64,000 nucleotides of DNA from Micrococcales bacterium 31B (GCA_022803075.1 JAFFTF010000001.1:160747-224746); one strand, 5' to 3'; positions 43,434 to 52,673 are shown, counted from the stretch's first letter. The notes: generated by a model not told the origin, from the sequence alone. Numbers and translations are program-made.

Positions 43434-45311
43434 ATGGAAAACATAGAAGAGCGCCGCCTCGAGTTGATTCACGACACCGTGAACGGCCACGTGAGCCGCA
43501 GGAGTTTCACTCGGCGCGCGGTCCTCATGGGCATCGGGGCGGGCACCATCGCGGCGGTGCTGGCGGCCTGTTCGGGCGGCGGCGGCGGGGCCAGTGGCAC
43601 CTTCACTGGAACGAGCGGGGGCACCAAGGGCAAGGAGTACACCCTGACTCCCGACTACCAGCCCGGTTCAGCCGCGCTTGAAGTCCAGCTGGGCGCCGAG
43701 CAGGAGGGGCCCCTATACCCCGACGGCTATGTCGGGCCTAAATATCGCGCCATCGAGAAGTTCGGCGACGGCACCACTGAGTTCACGATCGCCACCGTGA
43801 CTCCTCTCGGCATGAAGTGGGAGACGAACGGCTTCGCGAAGTTTCTCGAAGAAACCACGGGCGTCAAGGTCAAGTACGTGTCGGTGCCCTTTGGCAACGA
43901 TCCCGCCGAGGTGCAGACCAAGTTCAACACCATGATCGCCGGCGGTGACTTGCCCGATGCCTTCATGCTAGGTGCGAAGTGGATGGGCGGCCTGTCGCCC
44001 TCGCAGGCCTACGCCTACGGGCAGCAGGGCCTGTTCTTGCCGCTCGACGAGATGATCGACAAGTACGCCCCGACACTCAAAGAGACGACCAGCCAACTCG
44101 AGAGCTTCGACCGATTGATGCGTTCGCCTGACGGAAAAGTCTATGGATTCCCAGCCGTGAACGACTGCTTCCACTGCAAGGCCGCGCAGCAGCGCGCCTG
44201 GATCAACACCGACTGGCTCGCCAAGGTGGGCATGAAGACGCCGACCACGACCGCCGAGTTCGAGGCGGTGTTGCAAGCGTTCAAGGATAAGGCGCCCGGT
44301 GGCGCCCGTGCGGTTCCTGCCTCGGGAGCAAAGAAGGACGGTCTGATTGACTTCCTTATGGGCTCTTTTGTGTACTCCACGTCGGGTTCCTCAGAGCCTT
44401 GGTTCTCGCTGCAGGATGGCAAGGCGACCTTCACGCCCACCAGTGAGGGCTACCGCAAGGGCCTGACCTGGATCCGCAGCCTGTTCGACAAGGGCCTTAT
44501 CGACCCCAACTGCTTCACTCAGGATTCGGATGCGCTCGTGAAACTGGGTGACAGCGCCGACGGCCCCCAATTCGGCTTGGCGGTCGGCGGCACCCGGGGC
44601 GCCTTCATCACGGGCGCCCCGACGGAGCCTAAGCCCAAGATTTTCCAGAGTCAGCCTCTGCTCGCGGGCCCCGATGGCACCACGATTTGCACGTGGGACT
44701 ACAACCAGGCGGGCAACGCGAACGTGGTCGTACTGACGAACCAGTGCAAGGACCCAGCCACTCTGGTGCGCTGGTGCGACGCTCAGATGGACCTCTTCAT
44801 GACCCTGCAACAGACTCGCGGCGAACGGGGTAAAGATTGGGACTGGTCGAAGGCCGGTGAAAAGGGCATCAACAGCAAGCAGGCTCTGTACACGATGATC
44901 CCTCAGCCACCCAACGACGACCCCGCCGCACAGTTTGCGTGGTCGTGGTGGGAGTGGGCGCCCATGAGCAAGCACAACGATGTCCGTCTCGCCGAGGCGG
45001 TTGCCGAGGGCTCAACGAGTGTCGAACCGGAGATCTACCAGATCGCCGTCGAGGCGCAAAAGCACGCCATGCCGCGCGAGGAACAGTTGCCGATTCTCAG
45101 TTATGAGACGGCCGATGCCACGAGTGTCGCCACGTTCCAGACAAACATCGGCAACTACATGTGGCAGAGCCTCGCCAAGTTCTGCACCGGAGACGCAGAC
45201 CCCAGCCAGGACGCGGATTGGAACGCGTTCCTGGACGGCCTCAAGTCGCAGCAAGTGGACCAGTACACCCAGATCGTGCAGTCGGCGTACGACAAGATGT
45301 CTGCCGCCTAA
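43434..45311 (+). CDS. Carbohydrate-binding lipoprotein of the Lpl-type transporter
   Basis: A 625-residue extracellular binding protein, long as usual for the LplA group. The signal has twin arginines (SRRSFTRRAVLMGIG) and a lipobox LAAC followed by a Gly/Ser linker. The mature part shows GVKVKYVSVPFGNDPAEVQT and FPAVNDCFHCKAAQQRAWIN. The ATG at 43434 is six bases behind AGGGA; an in-frame GTG two codons earlier is less well placed. It ends overlapping a convergent gene, and a hairpin lies just beyond. The ligand is probably a fucosylated or related oligosaccharide, inferred from the neighbouring GH29 gene. Confidence 0.9.
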   Translation: MENIEERRLELIHDTVNGHVSRRSFTRRAVLMGIGAGTIAAVLAACSGGGGGASGTFTGTSGGTKGKEYTLTPDYQPGSAALEVQLGAEQEGPLYPDGYVGPKYRAIEKFGDGTTEFTIATVTPLGMKWETNGFAKFLEETTGVKVKYVSVPFGNDPAEVQTKFNTMIAGGDLPDAFMLGAKWMGGLSPSQAYAYGQQGLFLPLDEMIDKYAPTLKETTSQLESFDRLMRSPDGKVYGFPAVNDCFHCKAAQQRAWINTDWLAKVGMKTPTTTAEFEAVLQAFKDKAPGGARAVPASGAKKDGLIDFLMGSFVYSTSGSSEPWFSLQDGKATFTPTSEGYRKGLTWIRSLFDKGLIDPNCFTQDSDALVKLGDSADGPQFGLAVGGTRGAFITGAPTEPKPKIFQSQPLLAGPDGTTICTWDYNQAGNANVVVLTNQCKDPATLVRWCDAQMDLFMTLQQTRGERGKDWDWSKAGEKGINSKQALYTMIPQPPNDDPAAQFAWSWWEWAPMSKHNDVRLAEAVAEGSTSVEPEIYQIAVEAQKHAMPREEQLPILSYETADATSVATFQTNIGNYMWQSLAKFCTGDADPSQDADWNAFLDGLKSQQVDQYTQIVQSAYDKMSAA

Positions 45312-45670
45312 ACGGCCACCGCCGTCGGCACGCTCAGCCACTCGCTGAGCGTGCTCACGGGAATCTGGAGCCTTTGTGCGACCTCCACTTCGAGGCGGGC
45401 TCCGGGGGAACCTTCCCAGCCAGGCAGCAGCACGACCACATCGCTCGCGCAGACGTCGGTGAGTGAGCGCCGCATGTATTCTTCCCATTCCAGGCCGGCG
45501 GGCTGACGCGCGGGGTTAAGCGCGCGGCAGCCGCGGGCTTCGACGGCTGCTGCGGCTCGGTGAAAGGCAGGGCGGTTGAACTCTGGCAGTCCCGACATCG
45601 GCCCGGAAATCATGACCGTAGACCGGGTGCCGGGCGTCGCCCTGGTGGATTCGACGGGGTGTGAGTGCAT
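45308..45670 (-). CDS. DUF4406-type protein (nucleoside deoxyribosyltransferase-like fold)
   Basis: A 120-residue soluble protein with the DUF4406 pattern: VMISGPMSGLPEFNRPAFH near the N-terminus, ALNPARQPAGLEWEEYMRRS in the middle, and the acidic LTDVCASDVVVLLPGWEGSP. The family is related in fold to nucleoside 2-deoxyribosyltransferases and is common in phages and mobile DNA; no activity is established. It runs against the flanking sugar genes, and its stop overlaps the binding-protein stop by four bases. The first 18 or so residues may not be translated. It may be a mobile insertion into the sugar locus. Confidence 0.75.
   Translation of the reverse strand: MHSHPVESTRATPGTRSTVMISGPMSGLPEFNRPAFHRAAAAVEARGCRALNPARQPAGLEWEEYMRRSLTDVCASDVVVLLPGWEGSPGARLEVEVAQRLQIPVSTLSEWLSVPTAVAV
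45328..45354 (+). terminator. Hairpin inside the DUF4406 gene, likely end of the transporter operon
   Basis: A perfect 11-base stem (GCACGCTCAGC with GCTGAGCGTGC) and a five-base loop lie 17 bases after the binding-protein stop, within the last codons of the convergent gene. No T-run follows. Confidence 0.5.
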
Positions 45671-45831
45671 GGTGGCCTCCTGAATGCCTGATTCGTGCCC
45701 GATTAACGACTGTGTTCATACCCGAGGAGCACCCGAATGGGGGACACCACGGGTGTCGCTCAGGGCATGGCACCACCCTGACAGAGCTCTCCTAGGTTTT
45801 TGAACGCGCCCTCGCCAGAAAGGACCCTCCC

Positions 45832-47283
45832 ATGGCCACTTCGCCCAGCCCCAGCCCCAGCCCCAGCCCCAGCCCCAGCCCCAGCCCCAGCCCCAGCCCC
45901 AGCCCCAGCAGCCTCAATGCTGACCTGAATGCTGTCCCACCGCTTCCCGAGTTAGCCCCCTTTCACCCACGTTTCGAGCGCTCGGCCTGGTTTCGGGACG
46001 CGCGGTTTGGCCTGTTCCTGCATTGGGGCGCGTACGCTGTGCCCGCGCGGGGGGAGTGGGTGCGGTCTGTGGAACGCATCGGCCTCGAGGAGTACCAGCA
46101 GTATGTCGATGCATTCCAACCGGACTCCTTCGACCCTCGGGCGTGGGCCGCGTCCGCCAAGGCGGCCGGGATGCGCTACGCCGTTCTGACGGCCAAGCAT
46201 CACGATGGCTTCGCGCTCTTCGCCAGCGAGTTTTCCGACTACACCACCCAGCACACCCTGGGGCGCGACTTTGTGCGGGAATACCTGGAGGCTTTCAGAG
46301 AAGCAGGCCTCCAGGTCGGACTGTACTTTTCTGTCATTGATTGGAGCCGCGAGGACTATCCGCACTTTGGTGATCTGCACCATCCGATGCGCGATAACGA
46401 AGCGTTCCGCGATCATCGCGCTGACCTCGATACGTATGTCGAATATATGCATGGCCAGGTGCGAGAATTATGCACCAACTACGGCAAACTCGATATTTTG
46501 TGGTTCGACTTTAGCTACGGCGAGATGAGCAATGAGACCTGGCGCGCCACCGAGCTGATTCGAGAGGTGAGAAGCCTGCAGCCGGGAGTGATCGTCGACA
46601 ACCGCCTCGAAACCAGCGCCGAGGCACACGGCAGTTTGCTGACCGATTCACCGCGTGAATATTGCGGTGACTTCGTGTCGCCCGAGCAACTGATTCCCCC
46701 GCAGGGAATCCTCTGCGACGACGGTTCTCCGGCTCCGTGGGAAGCCTGTATCACCCTCAATAATCACTGGGGTTACGCGCGCGATGACGCAGACTATAAA
46801 AGTGCCGACATGGTGATTCGCAAAATCATCGAGTGTGCGGCCAAGGGAGGTAACCTCCTGCTGAATGTCGGTCCCGATGAGCGCGGCAGGTTCACTGCGC
46901 AAAGTGAGGAATGCCTGCGGCGCGTTGGGGACTGGATGCGGGACCACGGCGAAGCCATCTATGGCACCCGCGAGGCGGGGCTGGAGAAACCGGAGTGGGG
47001 TTACTACACTCGCCGCGGCGATACCGTGTACGCGCACATTCTCTTGCCCTCCATTGGACCCTTGGCTCTCACGGGAGGGCTGCACATGTCGCAGATCGAA
47101 TGCGTGAGCCTGGTGGGAGATGACGGAATTGTGAAACTTTCGCAGGACTGGGTGACCAAAGCATATGAGGGGACACCGTATCTCCAGTTCGGTCAGAATC
47201 CCAGTTTCACGTACCCGCTGCCGAACTCGATTGCCACCGTTGTGCGGATCGACCTGCGCAGAGTAGCGTCCCCGAGGGCGTAA
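45832..47283 (+). CDS. Alpha-L-fucosidase, GH29
   Basis: Hydrolyses terminal alpha-L-fucose from glycans. The 483-residue protein begins with an uninterrupted Ser-Pro repeat (residues 4-26), then the GH29 barrel: FGLFLHWGAYAVPARGEW (His64), the pair KHHDGF (His123-His124), and the nucleophile Asp226 in DILWFDFSYG. The C-terminal part has MVIRKIIECAAKGGNLLLNV, also typical. There is no signal peptide, so it probably acts in the cytoplasm on substrates brought in by the adjacent ABC transporter. AAAGGA precedes the ATG. It lies between the DUF4406 gene and the ROK regulator. Which linkage it prefers cannot be told. Confidence 0.93.
   Translation: MATSPSPSPSPSPSPSPSPSPSPSPSSLNADLNAVPPLPELAPFHPRFERSAWFRDARFGLFLHWGAYAVPARGEWVRSVERIGLEEYQQYVDAFQPDSFDPRAWAASAKAAGMRYAVLTAKHHDGFALFASEFSDYTTQHTLGRDFVREYLEAFREAGLQVGLYFSVIDWSREDYPHFGDLHHPMRDNEAFRDHRADLDTYVEYMHGQVRELCTNYGKLDILWFDFSYGEMSNETWRATELIREVRSLQPGVIVDNRLETSAEAHGSLLTDSPREYCGDFVSPEQLIPPQGILCDDGSPAPWEACITLNNHWGYARDDADYKSADMVIRKIIECAAKGGNLLLNVGPDERGRFTAQSEECLRRVGDWMRDHGEAIYGTREAGLEKPEWGYYTRRGDTVYAHILLPSIGPLALTGGLHMSQIECVSLVGDDGIVKLSQDWVTKAYEGTPYLQFGQNPSFTYPLPNSIATVVRIDLRRVASPRA
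45844..45909 (+). repeat. Hexanucleotide tandem repeat coding Pro-Ser
   Basis: Eleven perfect copies of CCCAGC lie at the start of the fucosidase gene. As the unit is six bases, copy-number change adds or removes Pro-Ser pairs without breaking the frame. Perfect identity of all copies points to recent slippage. Confidence 0.95.
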
Positions 47284-47494
47284 GTCGCTTGACATTTGCG
47301 CGAAATGCTCCGTCGAAGCAGGTATTTAGTAAGAGTTTCGTTGCGGTCCATTTCATTGCGGCAACCTCTATATGCAAAATTGAGTGCAACGGGGTAGAGT
47401 GAATATCCGGTGCTGCGACGTAGGGGGTGCGCGTCAACAATAACGTGCATTGCGACCAGTTAAGTTTCGAGATTTCATAGCCCGAAAGGCAGAT
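47284..47494. promoter_or_regulatory. Leader region of the ROK regulator gene
   Basis: A 211-base gap, less GC-rich than its surroundings, holds no gene. It probably contains the regulator's promoter. GAAAGG lies five bases before the GTG at 47495. I see no clear palindrome. Confidence 0.4.
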
Positions 47495-48715
47495 GTGACT
47501 CCCAACGAATCCCATCGGCACTCCACGCGTTCCCGACCCGAGTGGTTGAACGATGTGAACCGCGTGCGTCAGGGCAACATCGCCCTGTGTGCCAACGCAT
47601 TACGAACCCTCGGCGTGGCCACGATCACCGAGATCGCCCACTACACCGAGTTGTCTCGGCCCACGGTCAAAGAACGCTTGCTCACCTTGGTGGAACTCGG
47701 CCTCGCGCGTCCGGCGGGCCTCAGCACATCAACGCACGCGAGCTCTGGTCGTCCCGCGAACCAGTTTGCTTTCAACGCGAGTGCGGCCTTCGTGGTCGGC
47801 GTCGAACTTTCGCGCCACCAGGAGCGCATCCTGGTCAGTGACCTCGAAGGCAAGATCGTGCGGCGCTACCATACCGACTTCACTGACCTTCGCTCGGGTG
47901 AGGAACGATTTAGCCACCTGATGGCGACGCTAGGCGGCGTCTTCGACGACATGTCGGAGTCACACAACACGTGCCTCGGCATCGGGCTGGCGCTGCCCGG
48001 CATCATCTCATTGCAAAGCGGCGTCAAGATGTCGCCCCTGTTTCCCGATCACGAGGGCATCGACATCGCCGAGCGATTCAGCGAGCACTTTCAGGTTCCC
48101 GTGGTCGTCGAAAATGACATCAAGTCTGCAGCCCTCGCCGAGACCACGATTGGCGTTTCGCGCGGCATGCGCACGGCAGGTTTCGTGTACACCTGGCATG
48201 AGATGGCGGCCGCCCTCGTGATCAACGGTCGCCTGCACCGCGGGTTCCGCAACGCCGCGGGCGAGATTAACCTGATGCGTAGTGTCGCCCCCACGGACGA
48301 CCAGCCGGAAGAATGGAACAATCCCCACATAGCGCTGGCGACCTTTGACCGTGCGGTCGAGGGCGACGAGGGCGCCAAGCAGGTGATGGAAGGATTCCTG
48401 GACAAGTTAGCGCGTCAACTGACGGGCTACATTCTCGCGCTCGATCCCGAGATGGTGGTGCTTGGGGGTGGCCTGGCACTCAACCGCTACGTGGCCGACA
48501 ACGTGCGCCGCAAGGTGCAAGAAGAGTTGCGCTTGCCCATGGACTTCCGCATCGAAACCACCAAACTCGGCGTCGACGGCCCCGCGCTGGGCGTGCTGCA
48601 CTTGGCGTTTACTTCGGCCATTGCCGAGATCTTCGGTGAGAAGAACGCAGCCGTGCCCGTGCCGAGTTTCGGCCTCAACCGTGACACCCACGCGGGTGAC
48701 GACCCGGAACGGTAA
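47495..48715 (+). CDS. ROK-family transcriptional regulator lacking the zinc motif
   Basis: A 406-residue ROK repressor/kinase-fold protein. The N-terminus carries a winged helix (ATITEIAHYTELSRPTVKER). The sugar-kinase-like part has the catalytic-loop equivalent ENDIKSAALAE (in active kinases usually ENDANAAALGE) and GLALPGIISLQSGVKMSP. After GFRNAAGEINL, where ROK proteins normally show the zinc motif CxCGxxGC, there is no Cys at all, so it is unlikely to be an active kinase and may be structurally unusual. Start GTG 47495 follows GAAAGG; a TTG at 47450 is also open. It likely controls the fucoside genes next door. Confidence 0.85.
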   Translation: MTPNESHRHSTRSRPEWLNDVNRVRQGNIALCANALRTLGVATITEIAHYTELSRPTVKERLLTLVELGLARPAGLSTSTHASSGRPANQFAFNASAAFVVGVELSRHQERILVSDLEGKIVRRYHTDFTDLRSGEERFSHLMATLGGVFDDMSESHNTCLGIGLALPGIISLQSGVKMSPLFPDHEGIDIAERFSEHFQVPVVVENDIKSAALAETTIGVSRGMRTAGFVYTWHEMAAALVINGRLHRGFRNAAGEINLMRSVAPTDDQPEEWNNPHIALATFDRAVEGDEGAKQVMEGFLDKLARQLTGYILALDPEMVVLGGGLALNRYVADNVRRKVQEELRLPMDFRIETTKLGVDGPALGVLHLAFTSAIAEIFGEKNAAVPVPSFGLNRDTHAGDDPER

Positions 48716-48742
48716 CCACTAGTCCCTAGTAATCTTAGGGTT

Positions 48743-50002
48743 ATGACGACGCTGCGCCCCCTGATTGCCCCCCAGTCCGTTGACGGTCTGCCGGGTCTGA
48801 CGGCGGCGCAGCGTCGTCGTTTCGCCCGCCACCTGCGCTTGCCTGAGATCGATGAAGCGGGCCAGCGTCGCCTGCTGGCCGCTCGGGTGGCGCTGGTGGG
48901 GGCAGGTGGGCTGGGTTCGCCCCTCGCCCTCTACTTGGCTGCCGCCGGGGTCGGAACCCTCGGCGTGATCGATGACGACGTGGTTGAAGAATCTAACTTG
49001 CAGCGACAGATCGCGCACGCGCACACGTCCGAGGGGTGCCTGAAGGTCGATTCGGTGGCCGAGAGCGTGCACCGCATCAGTCCCGACACCGTCGTTGAAT
49101 GCCATCCGGTCCGGCTCGAACGCGCCAATGCCGTCGAGATCTTGTCGCGCTATGACCTCGTCATCGATGGCAGCGATAACTTCGCTACGCGCTACCTTGT
49201 CGACGAAGCCGCCGCACGCCTGCGCATTCCCCTCGTGTGGGGTGCCGTGCTCGCGTTTGACGGGCAGGTCAGCGTTTTTTGGGAACGCGACATTGAACCG
49301 GGCGCCCCCGAATCTAGGGGGCCGGACGCGAGCGCGGCCACGCTGGCAGGGGGCGGGCCGGTCGACTGGTGGCCCGAGCGTCCGGGAGTCACCTACCGCG
49401 ACCTACACCCGGAACCCCCCAAATTGCCGGTGCAAAACTGCGCGGAGGCGGGCGTGCTAGGGGCCTTGTGTGGGCAGGTGGGTAGTTTGATGGCGATCCA
49501 GGCGGTGCAGTTGATCTGCGGTTTCGGCAAGCCCCTGCTGGGGAGCGTCGCGGTCATTGACGCGCTTGGAACGAACTTCGACACGGTGCCGGTGCGCCGC
49601 ACGCGCCGCGCGGTGGCCCCGCGCTACATGGCGCAAACAAGCCCCCGCGAGGAGGTCGGTCCCGCGAGCCTGCCCCTGAACGTGGGCGCCGCGGACCTCG
49701 CCGAGCTGCTCGCGGCACGAGAGCGGGGAGACATCGCGTTTCAACTGGTCGATATTCGTGAGGAACACGAATGGCAGGCGGGGGTGATTGAGGGAGCGGA
49801 GTTGATCCCGATGAACGTCATCGCGGAGCATCCGGAACTGTTGGACGAGACTGGCCCCGTGATCTTGACCTGTGCGGCCGGGGTGCGCAGCGTGGCGCTG
49901 ATCGACTATCTGCAGGTACGCGCCCCGTACCTGCGGCTATCGCACCTGTACGTGGGAATGCAGGGTTGGCCCGGCCCGCGAGTGCCCGCCCAGCTCTCAT
50001 GA
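48743..50002 (+). CDS. moeB: MoeB/MoeZ-type sulfur-carrier activating enzyme
   Basis: Adenylates the Gly-Gly tail of MoaD (and perhaps ThiS-like proteins) so that sulfur can be added during molybdopterin synthesis. A 419-residue E1-like protein. The nucleotide motif is ALVGAGGLGSP (about residues 50-60), followed by ESNLQRQIAH, DGSDNFATRYLVDEAA and NCAEAGVLGALCG. A C-terminal rhodanese domain (FQLVDIREEHEW, active loop TCAAGVRS with Cys377) can supply persulfide sulfur, as in MoeZ. The loop around residues 192-212 is Gly/Ala-rich and longer than usual. It stands alone here, 27 bases after the ROK gene; moaD and moaA lie 3 kb away. Confidence 0.92.
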   Translation: MTTLRPLIAPQSVDGLPGLTAAQRRRFARHLRLPEIDEAGQRRLLAARVALVGAGGLGSPLALYLAAAGVGTLGVIDDDVVEESNLQRQIAHAHTSEGCLKVDSVAESVHRISPDTVVECHPVRLERANAVEILSRYDLVIDGSDNFATRYLVDEAAARLRIPLVWGAVLAFDGQVSVFWERDIEPGAPESRGPDASAATLAGGGPVDWWPERPGVTYRDLHPEPPKLPVQNCAEAGVLGALCGQVGSLMAIQAVQLICGFGKPLLGSVAVIDALGTNFDTVPVRRTRRAVAPRYMAQTSPREEVGPASLPLNVGAADLAELLAARERGDIAFQLVDIREEHEWQAGVIEGAELIPMNVIAEHPELLDETGPVILTCAAGVRSVALIDYLQVRAPYLRLSHLYVGMQGWPGPRVPAQLS

Positions 50003-50019
50003 GTGGGCTAGCACCGAGG

Positions 50020-50793
50020 TTAGAGCACGCTGCTAAGAAACCCTTTCAGGCGATCTGACTGGGGGTTGACGATGACCTCGCGCGGGTCTCCCTGCTCAAC
50101 GACCACGCCATCGTCCATGAAGATGAGCCGGTCGCCCACCTCGCGAGCGAAGCCAATTTCGTGGGTCACCACCATCATGGTCATGCCGGTGCTGGCGAGG
50201 TCTTTCATCACCTGCAGCACTTCACCGACGAGCTCGGGGTCCAGCGCCGAAGTGGGTTCGTCAAACAGCATGATGTCTGGCTTCATTGCGAGGGCCCGGG
50301 CGATGGCCACTCGCTGCTGTTGACCACCCGAGAGTTGCGAGGGGTAGTGGTGGGCGCGCGACTCGAGGCCAACGCGCTTCAGGAGTTCGAGGCCCGCACT
50401 GCGCGCCTCGTCGCGGCTAACGCCGCGGACCTGAACGGGGGCCTCTATGAGGTTTTCGAGGGCCGTGAGGTGCGGGAACAGATTGAAGCGCTGAAACACC
50501 ATGCCGATGTTGCTGCGTTGCTTCGCGATCTCCTTCTCGGGCAGATGGGCGAGGCCGCCGCCGGGCAGGCGCCGATAGCCCATGAGCTGACCGTCGACGT
50601 GCACTTCACCTGCGCTCACGGTTTCGAGCACGTTGACGCAGCGCAGTAGCGTGGACTTACCGCTGCCCGAAGGCCCGATGATGACGCACACCTCGCCACG
50701 GGCGACGCTCAGGTCGATGCCCTTCAAGACGTGCGTATGGCCGAACTTCTTGTGCAGGTCTGTGATGACGACCTGGCTGTCTGCTGCGCTCAT
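50020..50793 (-). CDS. Polar amino acid ABC transporter ATPase (GlnQ-like)
   Basis: A 257-residue ATPase of the polar amino acid importer class. Walker [11 protein letters not shown]-loop [17 protein letters not shown] (typical of amino acid importers), signature [14 protein letters not shown], Walker [15 protein letters not shown], and [15 protein letters not shown]. It is last of a three-gene operon (binding protein, permease, ATPase). Its ATG overlaps the permease stop by four bases. It converges on moeB with only 17 bases between the stops and no clear terminator. The amino acid carried is not known. Confidence 0.94.
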   Translation of the reverse strand: MSAADSQVVITDLHKKFGHTHVLKGIDLSVARGEVCVIIGPSGSGKSTLLRCVNVLETVSAGEVHVDGQLMGYRRLPGGGLAHLPEKEIAKQRSNIGMVFQRFNLFPHLTALENLIEAPVQVRGVSRDEARSAGLELLKRVGLESRAHHYPSQLSGGQQQRVAIARALAMKPDIMLFDEPTSALDPELVGEVLQVMKDLASTGMTMMVVTHEIGFAREVGDRLIFMDDGVVVEQGDPREVIVNPQSDRLKGFLSSVL

Positions 50794-51707
50794 TTGCCCG
50801 CCTCGGTTGCGCCGGTGGTGATCTGGGTGCGTGCCGCGCTGGTGCCGCCGACGCCGCGCCCGTAATACTTCTCGAGGTAGCTCTGGCCGACCATGAGGAT
50901 GCTCGTGATGATGAGGTACCAGACCGCGGCCACCATGAGGAGGGGGATCGTCTCGAAGAGGCGGCTGGCGATGTCGCCGGTCACGCTCGTGAGTTCGATT
51001 GTGAGGGGCACTGCGGTCACGAGGGAGGTGGTCTTCAGCATGCTGATGAGTTCATTGCCGGTGGGGGGCACGATGACGCGCATGGCCTGGGGCAGCACGA
51101 TGCGCATGAGAATCTTGCGCGGGGGCATGCCGAGCGCCGTGGCGGCCTCATGTTGGCCGCGGTCGACGCTGTTGAGACCGGCTCGCATGATCTCGGCGAG
51201 GTAAGCGGCCTCGTTGAGGGCGAGGCCGAGAATCGCGCACACTACCGACGTGAAGACGACATCAGAGTTGAACGTGAAAAACGCAGGCCCGAAAGGTATG
51301 CCGATACTGAGCTGCTGGTAGAGGGCAGGTATCAGCCCCCAAAATACGAGCTGCGTGTAGACGGGGGTGCCGCGAAAGAACCAGATATAAAACCACGAGA
51401 CCGCTTGCAGCACGACATTGGCGCTGCCTCGCATGACGGCCAGCGTCAGCGCCAGGACGGTGGCGATGGCCATCGCGGCGACCGTGAGGATCAGGGTCCA
51501 GACGACGCTCAGCAGCACTTCGGGGCGCGAGAAGTAGAACCACATGCGGGGCCAGTTGAACGCCTGGTTTGTCACCAGGGCATTGATAGCCATCGCGGCG
51601 AGAATGATGACGACGACGGCCGCCGCCCAGGTCAGCGGGCGAGGCACGGGCCGTGCCTTGAGGTCACCGGGGTACGGTCTACCGAAAGTCCGGGTGGGTT
51701 CGCTCAT
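50790..51707 (-). CDS. Polar amino acid ABC transporter permease
   Basis: A 305-residue permease of the HisM/GlnP class with about five helices. It has the characteristic [15 protein letters not shown] segment and the EAA-like loop [20 protein letters not shown], followed by [17 protein letters not shown]. The ATG at 51707 has GGAG seven bases upstream. A single permease gene implies a homodimeric channel. The C-terminal tail ([20 protein letters not shown]) is hydrophilic. Confidence 0.93.
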   Translation of the reverse strand: MSEPTRTFGRPYPGDLKARPVPRPLTWAAAVVVIILAAMAINALVTNQAFNWPRMWFYFSRPEVLLSVVWTLILTVAAMAIATVLALTLAVMRGSANVVLQAVSWFYIWFFRGTPVYTQLVFWGLIPALYQQLSIGIPFGPAFFTFNSDVVFTSVVCAILGLALNEAAYLAEIMRAGLNSVDRGQHEAATALGMPPRKILMRIVLPQAMRVIVPPTGNELISMLKTTSLVTAVPLTIELTSVTGDIASRLFETIPLLMVAAVWYLIITSILMVGQSYLEKYYGRGVGGTSAARTQITTGATEAGK

Positions 51708-51753
51708 GAGTGGTCTCCGCGATCTATCGCATCGTAGGGGCAAGTGACGAGAA

Positions 51754-51786
51754 ACCGCCCCGATCCGCTGTCGGGCTCGGGGCGGT
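51754..51786 (-). terminator. Hairpin between binding protein and permease of the amino acid transporter
   Basis: Perfect 10-base arms (ACCGCCCCGA and TCGGGGCGGT) with a 13-base loop are followed by TTTCTC on the minus strand. It likely lets most transcripts stop after the binding-protein gene so that more binding protein than permease is made. Confidence 0.65.
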
Positions 51787-51800
51787 GCTCTCACCAGTGT

Positions 51801-52673
51801 TTAACTCGTGGGGTTCAGGTCGGCGGTGGTGACTGCGCCCTCCGCAACGCCCCACTTTTCGAGGATCTTGCCGTAGCTGCCGTCGTCGATCATTTCTTGC
51901 AGGGCCGTTTGGACGGCCTGGCTGAGTTCGGCGTCGTCCTTGGGCAGGGCGATGCCCTGCGCCGACACGTCGGTGGATTCACCGAGTTGTTCGAGCTTGC
52001 CGGCGGTTTGAGCGACGGCGTAGCCGATGATGGGGGAGTCGGCGAACATGATGTCGACGTTGCCGCCCACGAGGTTGGTGGTGGCGTCGGCCTGGGCGGG
52101 GTAGCGCTTGATATCGATGGCCGGCTTGCCCGCGTCGGTGCATGCCTTGGAGGCCTCGGCAGACATGTCATCTTCAATGGTGCCGGTTTGCACGGCCATC
52201 TTGACGCCGCAGAGATTCGCCGCGTCGATGTTCTTGGGGTTGCCCGCGGCGACCGCGTAGCCGATGCCGGCCTGGAAGTACTTGACGAAGTTGACCTGCT
52301 GCGCGCGCTCGGGGGTAATCGTGAACGATGAAATGCCCGCAGCGTACTTGGTGCCGATGCCGCCGAGGATGCTGTCAAAGCTCGCGGTGGTCACCTCCGC
52401 CTTGAGGCCCATCTTGGCGGCGATGCCCTGTGCGATTTCGACGTCGTAACCGGTGGGCTTGCCATCTTCGCCGATGAACTCGGCCGGGGCATACGTGGTG
52501 TCGGAGGCGAACACGATGGTGCCGGCCTTCTTAATGGACTCGAGTTGCGAAGCCCCGGCGGAGGTGGCGGCGGAACTTCCGCCCGCAGCTCCTGGATCGG
52601 AGGCCTGGCAGCCGGTGAGGGCGAGGGCGGCGAGGGCCGCGACGGCCGCGAGGGAACGTGGTGAGCGACGCAT
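51801..52673 (-). CDS. Polar amino acid ABC transporter binding lipoprotein
   Basis: A 290-residue binding lipoprotein. Signal and lipobox LTGC (Cys about residue 22) are followed by a Gly/Ala/Ser linker and a family 3 binding domain: IVFASDTTYAPAEFIGEDGK, PTGYDVEIAQGIAAKMGL, FDSILGGIGTKYAAGISSFT. AAGGAG lies five bases before the ATG at 52673; the longer open frame upstream lacks a signal. First gene of the amino acid transporter operon, separated from the permease by a hairpin. Confidence 0.93.
   Translation of the reverse strand: MRRSPRSLAAVAALAALALTGCQASDPGAAGGSSAATSAGASQLESIKKAGTIVFASDTTYAPAEFIGEDGKPTGYDVEIAQGIAAKMGLKAEVTTASFDSILGGIGTKYAAGISSFTITPERAQQVNFVKYFQAGIGYAVAAGNPKNIDAANLCGVKMAVQTGTIEDDMSAEASKACTDAGKPAIDIKRYPAQADATTNLVGGNVDIMFADSPIIGYAVAQTAGKLEQLGESTDVSAQGIALPKDDAELSQAVQTALQEMIDDGSYGKILEKWGVAEGAVTTADLNPTS

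Noticed and set aside
45844-45909. Possible CRISPR-like short repeat array
   Set aside because: The units are contiguous six-base copies without spacers and lie in frame in a gene, so it is a coding microsatellite.
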